DNA of 64,000 nt, taken from the NCBI GenBank assembly GCA_004352715.1, contig SCFE01000067.1:900285-964284 (forward strand), in the 5' to 3' direction. Within the stretch, counting starts at the first letter, position 1. Every line of letters begins with the position of its first letter. The stretch is from Hofstenia miamia (lineage: Eukaryota > Xenacoelomorpha > Acoela). A model generated the notes under the pieces. It ran no database searches and was not told where the DNA came from. It saw nothing but the letters and a program-made list of their open reading frames with translations. Positions 23,246 to 36,303 of this stretch are shown here, one piece after another. Both the position numbers and the translations under genes were made by a program.

Positions 23246-26200
23246 ATTACTGAGGGTCCAGGAATGAAACGCAATTTAATATGCTTTCATGTTGAAAATA
23301 AATTAGAAAAAAGGATGAATGTTGAATTATGTATTGAATTCTATTATCATCGAGGTGAGAATACCAACAAAGTGATTTAGTAAAAGGAATTGGCTTATGA
23401 GTTAACTTTTCTCCTCTTACATTTAGCCACACAATTACTAGAATCGTCTTACCCTACAAAGAAGTGTTGTCCATAGTAGGAGTGTATGTTTCACAATAAC
23501 ATTCCTCAATCAAAAACAAAATTTCCTTTTGGAAATAAATAATTATCTAATGACTTTGCCAGAAACCTCTAAATGCAATTTGCAAAAAATCGTTTCAAAG
23601 AATATAATCCAAGGGTATCCTTTGATATAGCCTTAGCATAATCCAATTTATAAAAATCTGCAATATAAATGCTTAGGCCTACTTTATGCAATGAGATGAG
23701 TGCATAACTAGGATAAATGCGTAGGGGGTCTAACATCTAACTCTTATAATATCATATTCCCCATGAATTATTTATTTTTGATGTGAAACGCTTTATCATT
23801 TTAATATTTTTACGAAATTGCAAAGAAAGCAAGAAGATAATGCACAATGCCATTTTAATCGGATGACTTGTTAATAAATTAACGGTTTCCAGTTGTGCGC
23901 ACATCAAATATGACGTCAAATACCAGAACAAGATACACCATTTTCAATTAAGATATAACATTATATTTTTCTACAGATATTTAAAGAGATACATAAGTGC
24001 TGTTTTCGCTATTTAAATTGCAGTTATGTAAGCCAAAACTTAGTTTGGTTCTACCGTAACTCCACCCTTCTCTTTCAAACGAAATGGGGGCAGAGTGCGG
24101 GCTTCCGATTTTAATACTGTAGGGGGCCTGTCAAGCCAGGACGGAATTTATAGACAATGATATTGAAAAAAATTACAAGAAACGCAATATCACTGTTTAA
24201 ACCTTGTTAGAAATTTAAACATACATATTGAAAAATGAAATTTCCACAGGGCATTCATCATAACCGATCCGGATGAACATAAAAACCGTCCACCACTCGA
24301 TACCTCAAAATTCATTAGAGAATTATATATTTTGTTCTAAACATTGTTTAGATGGCCGTGATTTTGTTGAAGTGCCTAAACACCTTGATATTTATCATTT
24401 AATTGATTGTAAATATCTTTTCATCCATGTTTTCAAGCACTCCAAAAGTTATAGAAAGTGTTGTTTTTTGAAATTATTCTAAATTTTGACACAATTATAG
24501 GTTGAACTATGCAAAAACGAAAATCGACAATGATGTCTATTCTGTGGAATTGAACCCCAACCAATATAAAACCTGGATACGCATCCGCGCACTTGTATAA
24601 AGCAACAGAAATAGACACCTATGAATCGTTAATTATCATTTGTTGAGGAAGAATGAAGATGTACAATAAACTCACTCAGAATTGATACAAAAGTCAAGCA
24701 CCTGATGCATTGGAAGAATGGATTCCTTTTATGCTAATCGCTCAACAAATTATTCCTATCTTCCTTTGCCCCGCTGTTACAATATTCAAAGAAATAATGA
24801 TGACGCAACTACCTTACAATGTCACTCTCATAAAAACCCAACTATACACACCCAGAGTTTGTATTTCTCAAACACCTGAATAAAACTTATCGTATAGAAA
24901 AAGACATGCTTTTTATTTAAAAACTAATAATCTTTAAATAAATTCAATACAAGTTTACTGCACCTTTTTACCTTCAAAATAATCAAAGTTTAAATCAATT
25001 AATATTATTTTAATATTAATCTAAGTCAAATACCAATTTATTCTGGCAAATTCAAATTCATTCCAATATAGAAAATCAATCTACGATCATATGTCACATA
25101 TGTAACGTGTTTTACACAATTGTGATTGAAAAACATTGTTTTTTATTGCAGAGAGTTTTAATTTTGTTTTGAAATTTTTTGACATTGTATTACTACCAGC
25201 ATCATTGCATAGTACACTGATTAGTAGCAAGGAATGTTATTTTATGTACATAGAGCTGTTATTATAAGGCAAGTTTGACTTATTGTTTCCTGTATTTATC
25301 ATCCTCGAAATGATTTACAAGCAGTGGCTTCTGGACTTTACATAATCTTTTGTTATACTCGGAGAAAATTATACTAACTCTGTGCATATGTTCCTGTAAC
25401 CAACCACGCCCGAAAACACTTTCCACGTTGCATGATTTGAGTATGGGTGAATTTTCGTGAGATGGATCAGACTTAATAAGGGATAATAATTTCAAAGGCA
25501 AATTTTAAGTGGAAGTTGTGGTGTGTTTCTGTATTTCTATGCGATTATGGAGTTATTTACTGGCATAAGCCCATTTTGTAGTACACGTGGCAAAAATGCT
25601 TCAATTTTTATGAATATATAACAGGTTGTGTGAATCTTACCTACTTTTTCATAATCCAAGCATGTAAGACTATTTTTAAGGATGGTACATTTCCCAAACG
25701 TCAACACAGCCTTATAATAACAGATCTATGTACATAAAATAAGGTATTCTTTGCTACTAATCATATTGCTAATGGTAGTTTGTTATGATGATGGTACTAA
25801 TAGGGATGTCAACAAATTCAAAGCAAAAAAATTGTTTAATAATATTTGTGTAATACATGTTAAATTTGTTACAGGGAATTGCCCTAGAGTAACTTTATGT
25901 TTGGAAAAATTTGACTTTGACATAGATAAACTTGAACTTGTGTTAACTAAATTTGAAGGTAAAAATGTATAGTTTATTAAACAAGTCATCCGAAACACCG
26001 TTGAAAGACACTTCGGAATTTCCAATTTAATTAGCAAATAAGAAATAAAGAAATCACAAGAATTTTTTTAAAATGGAATTCAAATACTGAGAGGCCCTGC
26101 GTGACTAAAATGAGTTTACTTGCCTAACTCTCAAACTGTTTCATTTGTAACTACAGCATTTAAGAGTTCAAATAGTATTATCTTAAAACACTGTTTTTAC

Positions 26201-26681
26201 AATTGGCTTTTAAGAGTTTTTAAACGAGATTTTTTAAAAACTTTGTTTCAAGCACACCAATGCAGTGTCAAATTCTTAATGTATTTATAGCCACTTAAAT
26301 TAGCAAATAACGTACTGCATAAAACAAGATAAAGGTTAACAGTAGTAAGAAGCCGATGCTTGTGTGTATATACTAGTGAATTTTTTTGGTGCCACACCCG
26401 TTCATTAAAAATTACTTCCTTATCGATACCTATCCGTACCCGCCTGAGCCCGAGAATGAAAAGATCCATATTGTTATATCTAGTGTTAGAGCAACGAGTG
26501 GAAAATATTGATAAAAGAATCAAAGGAAATTGCAAATTTTTTACCAATTTGTTTTCAGAAATAGGTATTTAGTATTTATGATTTTGTTATGGTTTCCTTA
26601 GTTATTGTATGGAAAGATGTACCTGATTTTAAATGCTAATCAATGTATGCATTGAAAAAACCCTGAAAAATAGAGATGGCT
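23246..26681. other. Intron stretch, no firm feature
   Basis: AT-rich. Short open frames at 24273-24482 (plus), 25280-25501 (minus) and 25751-25972 (plus) have no recognised domain. A GC-richer patch at about 24050-24140 looks like a transposon fragment but has no partner here. Confidence 0.4.
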
Positions 26682-27176
26682 TTAACTCTTAATTGCATAA
26701 CCACAACCAGGGTCAACTTGGCCCAGAACACTCTTTACAAAGTTAGTTTTTGTTTTTTGTTTATCTTGAAAGCAGTAAACATTATTAGATGCACTTTTTT
26801 GACTAGCATAGTCAAAATGACCCATGGTAAAATATAAATATGCTATGCATTTAAGGGCTAAAGTTGCTTGGGTCCACAGAAAACTTCCGCCTAATGCATA
26901 AAAAAGTCCTGCAAAAACTAGTCCAATTTTCTCTCCCAAGATTCCAATCAGTCTCACGAGATACGAAATACTGTAAGAATTTCTCGATTTCAATGGGATC
27001 CGAAGTCCCATTTGGTATGGGATTTCCCATGTCACATAGGAAGCCTGGTTTTTTCACCAGCCCACATCCAACTCTGTCATTATTAATGCTTTGACTGTAG
27101 TCGACAGATTCAAAAATTGGATTGTTTGCTTCACATTTCTTATCAACAATGCGACCTGGCCTATAAATATGCATCT
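26682..27176 (-). other. Coding-like island, product unknown
   Basis: This stretch is visibly less AT-rich than its flanks and open in two overlapping minus-strand frames. One (27174-26851) begins MHIYRPGRIVDKKCEANNPI after an AG acceptor-like TTCCAG. The other (to 26682) reads a hydrophobic run, GLVFAGLFYALGGSFL, and ends QVDPGCGYAIKS. A potential acceptor TTCTTACAG lies near 26976. It could be an extra basonuclin exon, a piece of another gene or a transposon fragment. I do not recognise either protein, and the frames cannot both be coding. Confidence 0.25.
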
Positions 27177-29095
27177 GGAATTATCTATGATTACGATTAA
27201 CTTGTTCCTCAATGGTATACACAGCATTAAGATATCAAAAAATAGTTTTGCTTACTAAATATAGACATTTATGAAAAAAAATAACACTTGAAATGTAAAA
27301 TTTCGAAATATTTTACCATTAAAACGATTCTATGCTCAATATATCGACCATTTTAATTTGAAAAAAAATTAAATATCAGTCTGTAATGCAATAATTGAAT
27401 TATATTGTCATACCGACTTTGCTAAACGCCAAAATATGCTAATTTAATAAACAAAATTACTAAAACTTCTCTAACAAAAATAAATGTCATATGATGATTG
27501 CAATTCATTAACTCTTCTTCGAAATATAAATGTTTCATTATGATTATTTTGATTAAAAAAATTACCATTTCATTTTACAATATTACGATATTATAATAAT
27601 AGTTTAAAAGCAGAGTTTCATTTAGAGAGTTTACAAGGGATTTATTCCCCTTTAATAATTACGTTTTACAAAGAATAAAATTTAAGAAACTTATAAATAA
27701 AAGGTTAAATCCCAAGTTAAAACAAAGCAAATTGTATTCAGAAAAAAGATCATATAATCAAAAAATCATAGAAATTCATTTTCGAATTTGACTAGACTGA
27801 ATATGCAACGTTTTTATACATGAATACCATATTCCATAAGTAAATTTAGGTTTTTTAATCGGATCTATAGGAAGTTCAATTAACATGCTATTGGAGCTTC
27901 CATGAATGCATCATATCTGTCAAATGAGACTGAATGCCGATACCGATACTTGGTGTTACTGTATTTATGTAAATACTAATAAAATAATCAGTTTTTTGTT
28001 ATTAGTTAGCACCTAACGAAGGCAATTAGCCTTCAAGGTGAAAAGGTCTAAATGAAACACTGATTTTTTCAGGTTGTTGTGCTCAACTCATGTTGATACT
28101 TCTAAATATATTATTTCTATGTTTGTCATAAAAATTCAATCAATAACACCAAGTTTCATTTAAGTCCTTCAAAACAGTTACAGTTTATCGCTGAAATACT
28201 AAAATACTTCCTTCCCCAACCATTAGTAACTGTTAAAAGGGCTCTTAAACAATCAAAAATTGACTTGAAATGTATGGGGGAAAAATAGATTAATTCGGTT
28301 AGCAACAAACTAGAACTCTAGTACTACTCTTCGAAATTGCATCAGTGAGTTTGAACTCTGTCGAAGTTCACATGTATAGGAAAAAATATCTGGCGATAGG
28401 CTCTGCCAAATTCTTTACGCATTTGACGCAAATTATTTTGAATATAATTTTAACTCTTATATTAATTCAAATGTGTAAGAGCATATTCAGAAAATCAAAA
28501 CTTTAAAGAGATTAAATAAAAATCATTAAATGCTGAGCAGAAAAAAATTAAAATAATAGAATGTAAACGAGTTAAAACTGTATCAATTGGGAACATAATG
28601 TCAAATAGTGAACAAATCATTTGCTTATAATTTGAATTAAAACTTTAAACGATCATTATTGTTAGAGGAGTATTTGACTTGAGACATTTCAAAAGCGAGC
28701 AACGTCTACAAAACTGAAAACATTTGCAGGTTATAAGTGGCAACAAAGTCATTTATCATGCACAAAGGAGGCTTTGAGTCGATAATCGAATATTTTATAA
28801 TTCCTGCTTAAGCTTAACTGATTACCGTCATTTGAGGTAAGAATGAAATTCAAGACAGATTTTTTTATAGTTTAAATAGACTTTACTAATTGCATATTAG
28901 CCTTGGAGCCAAAAGCGCTCAGACAATTATTTATTTTAAGACATATTTCGAAAATTCGTACCTTACGAACTTTATTCAAAGCTAACATTTGCGAACTTTT
29001 ACGAACTTGAATAATTAACTAATCAACTCTAGAAGTTCGTAATGTTTTTTAACTATAGAATATCGAAATTTGTTTAAAATATTAGAAATTTTTCT

Positions 29096-29170
29096 ATTGG
29101 CGTAGAGGGGGGACATTGCACATGCCTTCCAAATCAAGGGGACACCTTTGCCCCCTCAACCACCGCCCCT
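29096..29170. mobile_element. Short hAT-type MITE remnant
   Basis: TTGGCGTAGAGGGGGGACAT at the left and CCACCGCCCCTG at the right are imperfect inverted copies of the widespread hAT end CAGTGGCGTA. No target duplication was recognised, so this is a decayed or truncated copy. Confidence 0.4.
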
Positions 29171-29199
29171 GTAAGGACGAAGGAAGCCACCTAAAAACT

Positions 29200-29310
29200 C
29201 AATACCATTTTCTTATGGAAAAAACATAAATTTGTTGGTGGCCCCTCGGTTCAGTCGTTTGTGGGGCCTCAGGCTCAGGCCACTTTAACCCACTTCTTAA
29301 TCCGGCACTG
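29200..29310. mobile_element. hAT-type terminus (CAGTGCCGGATTAAG end)
   Basis: On the minus strand the sequence from 29310 reads CAGTGCCGGATTAAGAAGTG, a well-known form of hAT terminal repeat, followed by GC-rich DNA. The opposite end was not found, so only one terminus is supported. Confidence 0.5.
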
Positions 29311-31342
29311 ATGACTAAGTACACTTCATTTCGACTTCTGAAAACAGTCCTTATTTCCGAACTTTTATGAACTTTTACACACTTTATCAAATTGGAAAAG
29401 TTCGCGAACTTTTACGAACCTTATTATTTTTCAACGAATTCTCCCAATGAATCAACCAAAAACAGTCACATTCTAAGAAATATGCCATTTTCCAGTTTTT
29501 GAGTTCTAGCTCTTTTAAATTATGTAGATTTAGCTGAAGAATACTCAATCTTCTTTCAATTTTTAGTACACAAATTCGTTGCAATTGACATCGGTCGAAA
29601 ATGCTTCATATTGTAGTTGTTAAAAACAAAACAAATAAATTCAACGATTTTTTACCTAAACAGCACTGCTAATTTATAATAAACTTTAATAACTTTACGT
29701 ATTGTAATATAATTTCACCGAGAACTATTTATGTGAAAGACGCATATTGAAAAATTTAAAATCTGACAAATACTGATCTAGTTTGGGCTTCAATAATTTG
29801 TCCAGAGACGTCAAATAATCGCAAAACAATCAATTTTTTGTATAACAAAGATTCTGTTCCAAGAAACTCACCATCATTGAGATGATTTAACATTCCAAAT
29901 TTTGCATCTCACTATAAGTTTATTCAAAAACTATTTTATATGCCAATATGATCCGAGTCCAGCCCAATTCAATTATTACAAATCCAAGAATTTGATAAGG
30001 ATTTCTATATATTTTACTTTTCTAATAACTGCTTTGATCTACATCAATTGCAACTAAACCCATAAAAAATAATAAAAGTAAAGGGGAAAAATCAAAATCA
30101 GACACAAATATTATCAATCCGGAAATAACCACGTAAAATTGAATACGAATAAGGTTAGATTTTTTTTAATTTTAGCCGAATCAAATTTGTTTATCGTGAC
30201 TTATTTCTTCTGAACCGAAATTTAAATATATGCATGTATGTAAAATTAGATGTGGATGTTCTTATTATTTTTGAATTTCTTTTTTATTGATAAGAAAAAA
30301 CGAGTAGTTAAGGATTTAGGTTTTTCTAGTATTATCAACATGTAGATATTTTATTTAGAAAAAAATGTCAGAGCATTACCGCTGTACACGATAAGGCATT
30401 AAATAATTTAGGACAACTATCACTTGCAGTTCATTGAGCAATGTACGGAAATGCAAATTGCGAGTGAATTAACTCAATTTAATTGTTTAATAAAAGCACT
30501 AAGTGTTTACTTATGTACGGAATACTATAGTTGAATATTTGACGTAGAGCACGTGTATTAAATAAAGCACAGATCGCCAATATAGCGGATGATAAAACAT
30601 TTGAAAAAGTCAATCGGGTGTCAAAATCCGAGTTTCCAGACAGCATATTGAATCATTGACAGGTATTTCAACATTCGAGTCCGAACGGTGACCCATAAAA
30701 CCGTCAGACAATTATACAAATTATCTCCAAATCCTTAACATAAATTTTATTAATTCAATTTTGAAGTAACGCATTTGACTTTAGTTAAACATTAATGAGG
30801 TAATGTAACGAGTTAGAAACTCCCGTTCGACAGTACATTTTCAACATCTTTATTTGACTATTTGCAGTGTTTGCGATATTCGAGAGGAATTTCACACGCA
30901 GTTAATACTTAAAGTAGGTTTTTTGGTCAAGCATTCAGGGAATGCAGCAAATTTCAACTTTGAAAAAACCTTAATTAAAAAAAGGAAGATTCGGTGAATT
31001 CAAAGATATCTAACATCTGATAACACCACAGTATAGAGACGACCTCTGACTTTGCGCATGACGCTCTTGAACGGAACTTAGGTGGGTTATTTGCAAAAAA
31101 ATCAAAATAGTTGATATTCGCTGTTGCTATCACTAGCCTTAAGACCGTCTTAATCTTTGAACAATAGGTATTGGAATAATTTGAATTTTTTTTTGCAAAA
31201 ATCGGTTTCATTGAAAAAAAGATAATACTTTCATTTTTTGAGAACAGGAAAGAACTTAATCACTAATGTTGAACATAACACATGGCTCTATGAACTGTTT
31301 GCATGGGCCTCAGGAAGAAAACATAACTACACAGCTGTTCAA

Positions 31343-31384
31343 TTTTAAAAGCTTTCTATATAAAAAGCTTTTAAAAGCTTTCTG
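31343..31384. repeat. AAAGCTTT hairpin-forming repeat
   Basis: Three copies of AAAAGCTTT lie within 42 bases, two of them in the palindrome AAAGCTTTTAAAAGCTTT. They could form a stem-loop. Function unknown. Confidence 0.5.
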
Positions 31385-31489
31385 AAATATTTACATATCT
31401 CAAAATTTTTCATAAGCTAAAGATTCCATGTTTTTAGATGTAAGTATAGAGGACTGAAAGGCAACAATTTCATATAGTTTGCACTTGGG

Positions 31490-31950
31490 GCATAAGCAAA
31501 GATGGCTATAAGCCGGTGGGGGCAGATAGTGTTTTGTAGACGCGAGAATATTGTCTGCAAGTGCCCGCTCGACCCGTTTCGAAAGACAACGGAAGGCTTT
31601 GTCTTCTCTAGCCGAGATCGCCCGCCCATTCTCCACTATGCTCGAAATCAGCCGTCGATTAAATATAGATGAGTGATCTAAATTGATTCTGGTTTCTAAT
31701 AAAAGTCTTAGAAAACCAACAGAACTTTGAAAAAAGACTAACCTTTGCAAGATATCATACATTTGTAATCAAACACAAAAACATCTAAATAAAACCTTTA
31801 AGAGAAACATGGACAAAATACAAATATGCAGATAAGTTTCTGGGAAAATATTGTGTGCCCAAGCCCGCCCAACTCGCTCGCAAAACACTACCGAGGAATT
31901 TAAAATATTGGGCCGACAGCCTAAAAACAGTCTTTTATTCAATAGTGCAC
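31490..31950. repeat. Two diverged GC-richer repeat units
   Basis: The patches at about 31545-31600 (AATATTGTCTGCAAGTGCCC) and 31845-31900 (AATATTGTGTGCCCAAGCCC) are related in the same orientation, each followed by a CGCTCG-type segment. They resemble two old copies of one element. Overlapping minus-strand frames (for example 31762-31400) have no recognised domain. Confidence 0.3.
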
Positions 31951-33452
31951 CCAAATAAATCCAAATCCAAATCCAATGAATGCTATATACATTTATATAA
32001 AATATTTTACCTTAATATCATATACTATTCTCAAATTCAATTTCAGAGTGTAGATTTTATATTAAGTTTCAAACACCCAACTTTGGTCTAGCAAAACTAA
32101 AAATTAAAAAATATTTTTGATAAGAATTACAAAATGCACCGGGCCAAAATTGGGTCTAAATTTTCTGCCCTTGTCAATCTCCGGCCGCAACTCGTCTATA
32201 AGTAGGAACAAGTTTATGAAATTTGAATAAAATACATGAAATTAGGTTATTTTATTGATCCCAGTTCGTCCTATACCAATTGTATGACATATTATAGCGC
32301 ATAATCTCTGTAGTTCCACGGCATAACTTCTATTTTACCTAAAATTAGCAGAAATTATTAGTAGTATTCTGAAATCCTTCGATGAGGCAAAACTTTAATT
32401 GATTCCTTACAATTTTTGCATAGAATAATACCAAAAAATAACAACGATTTGTTCAAATTTGGCTGTTATGCTCTTAAGGATAAATTCAAAAATTGCCAAA
32501 TCTAAATTATGCAATACTTTATACTGATTGCAGACAGATTTCAATAATTAAAAAGTCAATTAAACACGACAAGGAAACACTGACTAACTCGAACTCAACT
32601 GTTCCTATAATCATATATACATATATATCTTCCAAAATAGTGTATAGGAATAGCTTATCAAGTTAATTTGAAAAATGAAATGTTATTCAAATGGAAGGGA
32701 TTTAACACTTGAAAATAGTTGAAAAAATCATTTAATTTTGATTACATATGGTTAAAGTAGGAACACTAGTTGTCAAAGGAAGCTGGATTTGGCCTTTAAT
32801 GAAGGAAAAGTTCACTATGGTTGAGAGCTTTTCCCTTTTAGAAAATATTTTGGTTTGTTTGAGTTAGAACGTATTGGTTAAATATTGCACTTATATATGA
32901 GAAGTACGTTCTCTACAGATGTCAGTGTCAATCACACATCTATGCCAAAACATCGAAAGAGTGTTTGGCGAGCAAATTTGATCGTCCATTACTAGCTAGC
33001 AAAATCAGACAACTTCTATTACGCGACAACCGAATAAATTTGAAGGATACATTTGGTATAAACATAAATTTAATAATTAAATTTAAAAAATTAGACCAGT
33101 GTGCAATTTATTATGTTAATAATATGGTAAATGCTGTTCCGCGAAACGAATATTTCAAGTGTAAAATAATTAAAAAGGGTGTGTGCCAGAATTAAAATCG
33201 TAACTTTCTGCAAATTTAAAAGTTATCTCAAAATTTCATTATGAAGCGTGTTTTACAGATCCTACAATTAATTGTCATCTCAGAAAAATGTGCTTGAAAT
33301 TTGATGACAGACATGAAGGATGAAAAAATAACCACTTCGAAAAAAGACGGAAGTGAGTAAATGGCACTTAGAAAACAAACCATTCAAATTCCAATTAATA
33401 TTCTATTAAAAATTATGTTAGTTTATCTGTGAAAAGCACTGTTACACACTGC

Positions 33453-33855
33453 ATATATATATATATATGATATATATATATATATATATAAAAGAGATAT
33501 GCTATATAAATTCATTTAATCCATAAACACTTATTGATGCATTTCAACCACTTATGGGTCATCGTCGAATATAATATTGCGGCAAATAAAACTTTACAAC
33601 AATACTACACTAAATAATTAAAAAATCATATATACATGCACTAACTAAAATAAATAAGTTCTTTTTGTTTAAAATATAATTATGATCTTCTTTATTTAAT
33701 ATAATTGCTTCTGCTATTTTGGTGTTCTTTGTTCTTATTATGATGTCAAAATTATTTTCTTTAAGTTCGTGAGGATGTTGATAGATTTCCGTATTTAAAT
33801 GTCCACTTAGGTTCTTTTATTATCTTTCCGAATTGTCGAACTGTTTCACCAATGT

Positions 33856-33889
<34 letters not shown>

Positions 33890-34011
33890 NNNNNNNNNNN
33901 NNNNNNNNNNNNNNNNNNNNNNNNNNNNNNNNNNNNNNNNNNNNNNNNNNNNNNNNNNNNNNNNNNNNNNNNNNNNNNNNNNNNNNNNNNNNNNNNNNNN
34001 NNNNNNNNNNN

Positions 34012-34040
<29 letters not shown>
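33453..34040. repeat. (TA)n microsatellites with a 122-N gap
   Basis: TA runs at 33453-33490, 33859-33889 and 34012-34040. The last two border unresolved bases 33890-34011, so the assembly broke in the repeat. Confidence 0.9.
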
Positions 34041-34045
<5 letters not shown>

Positions 34046-34379
34046 ATATTTTTATGAAGAAATTGAGTCATTACAGGACAATTTTAAATATTTATATTGT
34101 ATATTTTAATTTTTTACAATATTTACTTGCATAAATATTACATTTGTTTCAAACAGAAATGGGCCACCGCCAGTCAGTGGTTATAAATTTTAGAATTTTC
34201 GTTGTTTCGGAATTCAAAACCCGATTGCAAATCTGATATAAAGGAAACCCAACATCATGATATGGCATGTGTTCTTTAGGTTAAAGCATTTTATTAACAT
34301 TTGAATAACAGATTTTTTAATAAAGTTCTTTAGTATTAGGAAAAATGATTATATAAATCATGCTAGAAAACTAATGGAT

Positions 34380-34587
34380 ATATATATATATATATAATAA
34401 AATCAAAAATTCAGCTTATCATAATTTCTTTAACATTGATTAAAAAGATAATAAATAATTTTAAGGAAATAGCCACATACATGGGTTTAAAAAATATAAT
34501 CTCTAGATTATCGATGATGGATATTAATCGATAACATATTTGGATTTGATAATCTATTGCAGTTGACTGCAATATCTTGGGTGACAA

Positions 34588-34633
<46 letters not shown>

Positions 34634-34659
34634 GTTATTATATATATATATATATATAC
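34380..34659. repeat. Cluster of (TA)n microsatellites
   Basis: Alternating TA runs at 34380-34396, 34592-34627 and 34639-34659 in intron sequence. Confidence 0.9.
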
Positions 34660-35781
34660 ATAAAATAAATATAGACAATGTCTATATATGCCTAAAATTA
34701 ACTACAAAATGTTTAAAAATTATATATAAACCGCTCCCTTACATCAAAACCATTTTTAAAATTTAATCTGAAATTTACCGATTAATATGTGTCGTTCTAT
34801 TTTTATTTTTAATTTATCATTTAGTACCTATTTACTGGATATAGAATTAGATAGAAATAAACCAGACATTATCTGTAAATTTGAATTCAATTACATTGGT
34901 ACACATACACATAGAGTCATATGGCATACAATTAATTAGACTCGCAACGCAATAGTGGATTTTTTCAATGAATTCGGTAAAGGAATAATGTACGTACTAT
35001 TCATATCACAAACCAATTAAAAACAACATTAAATCGGTCAGTTAACGAGTTGAAAATGTTTTATATTTACGATGCTTCCACCGGAAGCGAACTCTCATTT
35101 GACTAGCAAAATACTGTGAAAACGATTCCTTTGTCAGTTTATTTTCCATAGAGATTTTCATTCGCAAACCGAAAATTCAAACTCAAGACTGTATAACGAA
35201 AAGTATAGAAAACCTTTTCTTAATAATTTAAGTTCTTAAACGAAGGTAGCCACACAATTAAAATCTGTAAACTAATTGGTATTCTCATAAACCATAACAG
35301 ATCTATGCATATCTGTTAATATATTTTAATATAAATACCTACTGCATAAACATTAATTTATTGATAATAATTAGTTTAGATGGAATCTTGGTTGTTAGAA
35401 TGACTTGAGCAATTGAGTATACACATTTAGTTTTCTAAGAAATTTCCAATAACTCCAATGTATAAAATCGGTGGAAAAAATAACTACAAGCCAGTGTTGA
35501 GTTGAAACCAAAATATTAAATTATTATTATTATTGTAAACTAAGGTATACTGTACGAAGAATTTAGTGTATATACAGGGATCCAACATGATTAATCGTCA
35601 ACGCAATTAATCGAGATTAATCGGATGTATTAATCTATCGTGCTTGTCAAGTAGATTAGATTAATCGTAATCAGGGTGCTCGATTAATCTAGATTATTCC
35701 AATTAAGTTGATGCTTATGCATTCAGTTATGTGTTGTCATTTTTTTCGGTTTGATCTTATCTATGGCCCTATTCTTGTGTC

Positions 35782-36069
35782 ATATGTTTTACAAAAGAAA
35801 ACCTTAACACCGGACATAGAAGAAGAGTGTGATGATTAGGAATCTAACATACTTAGGAAGCGTTGAATGTCGCCTAATTCTATATATAAGGATCCTCGAT
35901 TTTATCACGCCAACTTCTAATCATGATATGTTTTACAAAAGAAAACTTTAACACCGGACATAGAAAAAGAGTGTGATGATTAGGTATCTAACCTACTTAG
36001 GAAGCGTTGGATGTCGCCTAATTCTATATATAAGGATGCTCGATTTTATCACGCCAACTTCTAATCAGG
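35782..36069 (+). repeat. Two tandem 144-bp units within the hAT remnant
   Basis: 35782-35925 and 35926-36069 are direct copies with only a few substitutions, starting ATATGTTTTACAAAAGAAAA. The second unit runs into the conserved hAT C-terminal coding sequence, so the duplication copied the stretch just upstream of it. Confidence 0.85.
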
Positions 36070-36185
36070 TTGAGAGACTGTTCAGCAACGCTGGTTATGC
36101 TCTATCTCAGGCCCGTAGCAGGAATTTTTCGAGGGGGAGCACTTTTGTGAAAGACGCTAATTTATTTGCATTTGGATTGTTTTGA
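35973..36185 (+). pseudogene. hAT transposase C-terminal (dimerisation) remnant
   Basis: The frame contains ITPTSNQVERLFSNAGYALS, which matches the C-terminal hAT dimerisation signature (P-T/A-S...ER-x-FS-x-AG). Only the last part of the protein is present, and upstream frames are interrupted. Immediately after it, CAGGCCCGTAGCAGGAATTT followed by a G-rich run (from about 36103) looks like the tip of another hAT element inserted there. Confidence 0.75.
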
Positions 36186-36303
36186 AAAACTCTCCTTCAT
36201 TATTGCCCTATAACTTGCTATAGCTTTATTTAAATATGAAAAAATAGTTAAAAAAGGTAGCCTCAAAACAAAACTGATAAATTGACCATTGCTTTTAAAT
36301 TTT

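Larger units (their letters stand above)
28950..29440. mobile_element. Element with GAACTTTTACGAAC subterminal repeats
   Basis: The motif GAACTTTTACGAAC and its variants recur in both orientations at 28965-29045 (TTACGAACTT, GCGAACTTTTACGAACTT, AGAAGTTCGTAA) and again at 29355-29420 (CCGAACTTTTATGAAC, AAAGTTCGCGAACTTTTACG). Clustered short motifs near both ends are typical of hAT-type elements, where the transposase binds them. Other GC-rich hAT-like tips (next entries) lie between the two clusters and appear to be later insertions. Confidence 0.45.

Noticed and set aside
23165-23250. A GIY-YIG endonuclease reading (HCNAPAMYAGKSATR...) after the Penelope-like RT
   Set aside because: It looks tempting, but the same GC-rich DNA recurs at 21793-21905 on the other side of the element and has inverted tips, so it is better explained as a flanking repeat than as the endonuclease domain.
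25280-25501. A possible zinc finger (CNVESVFGRGWLQEHMHR)
   Set aside because: The second cysteine is absent, and the spacing to F and to the histidines does not fit C2H2. No proper donor site follows.
31400-31762. A 120-codon minus-strand frame
   Set aside because: No domain was found, another frame is also open there, and the DNA resembles a second diverged unit at 31.85 kb, so it is more likely repeat than gene.
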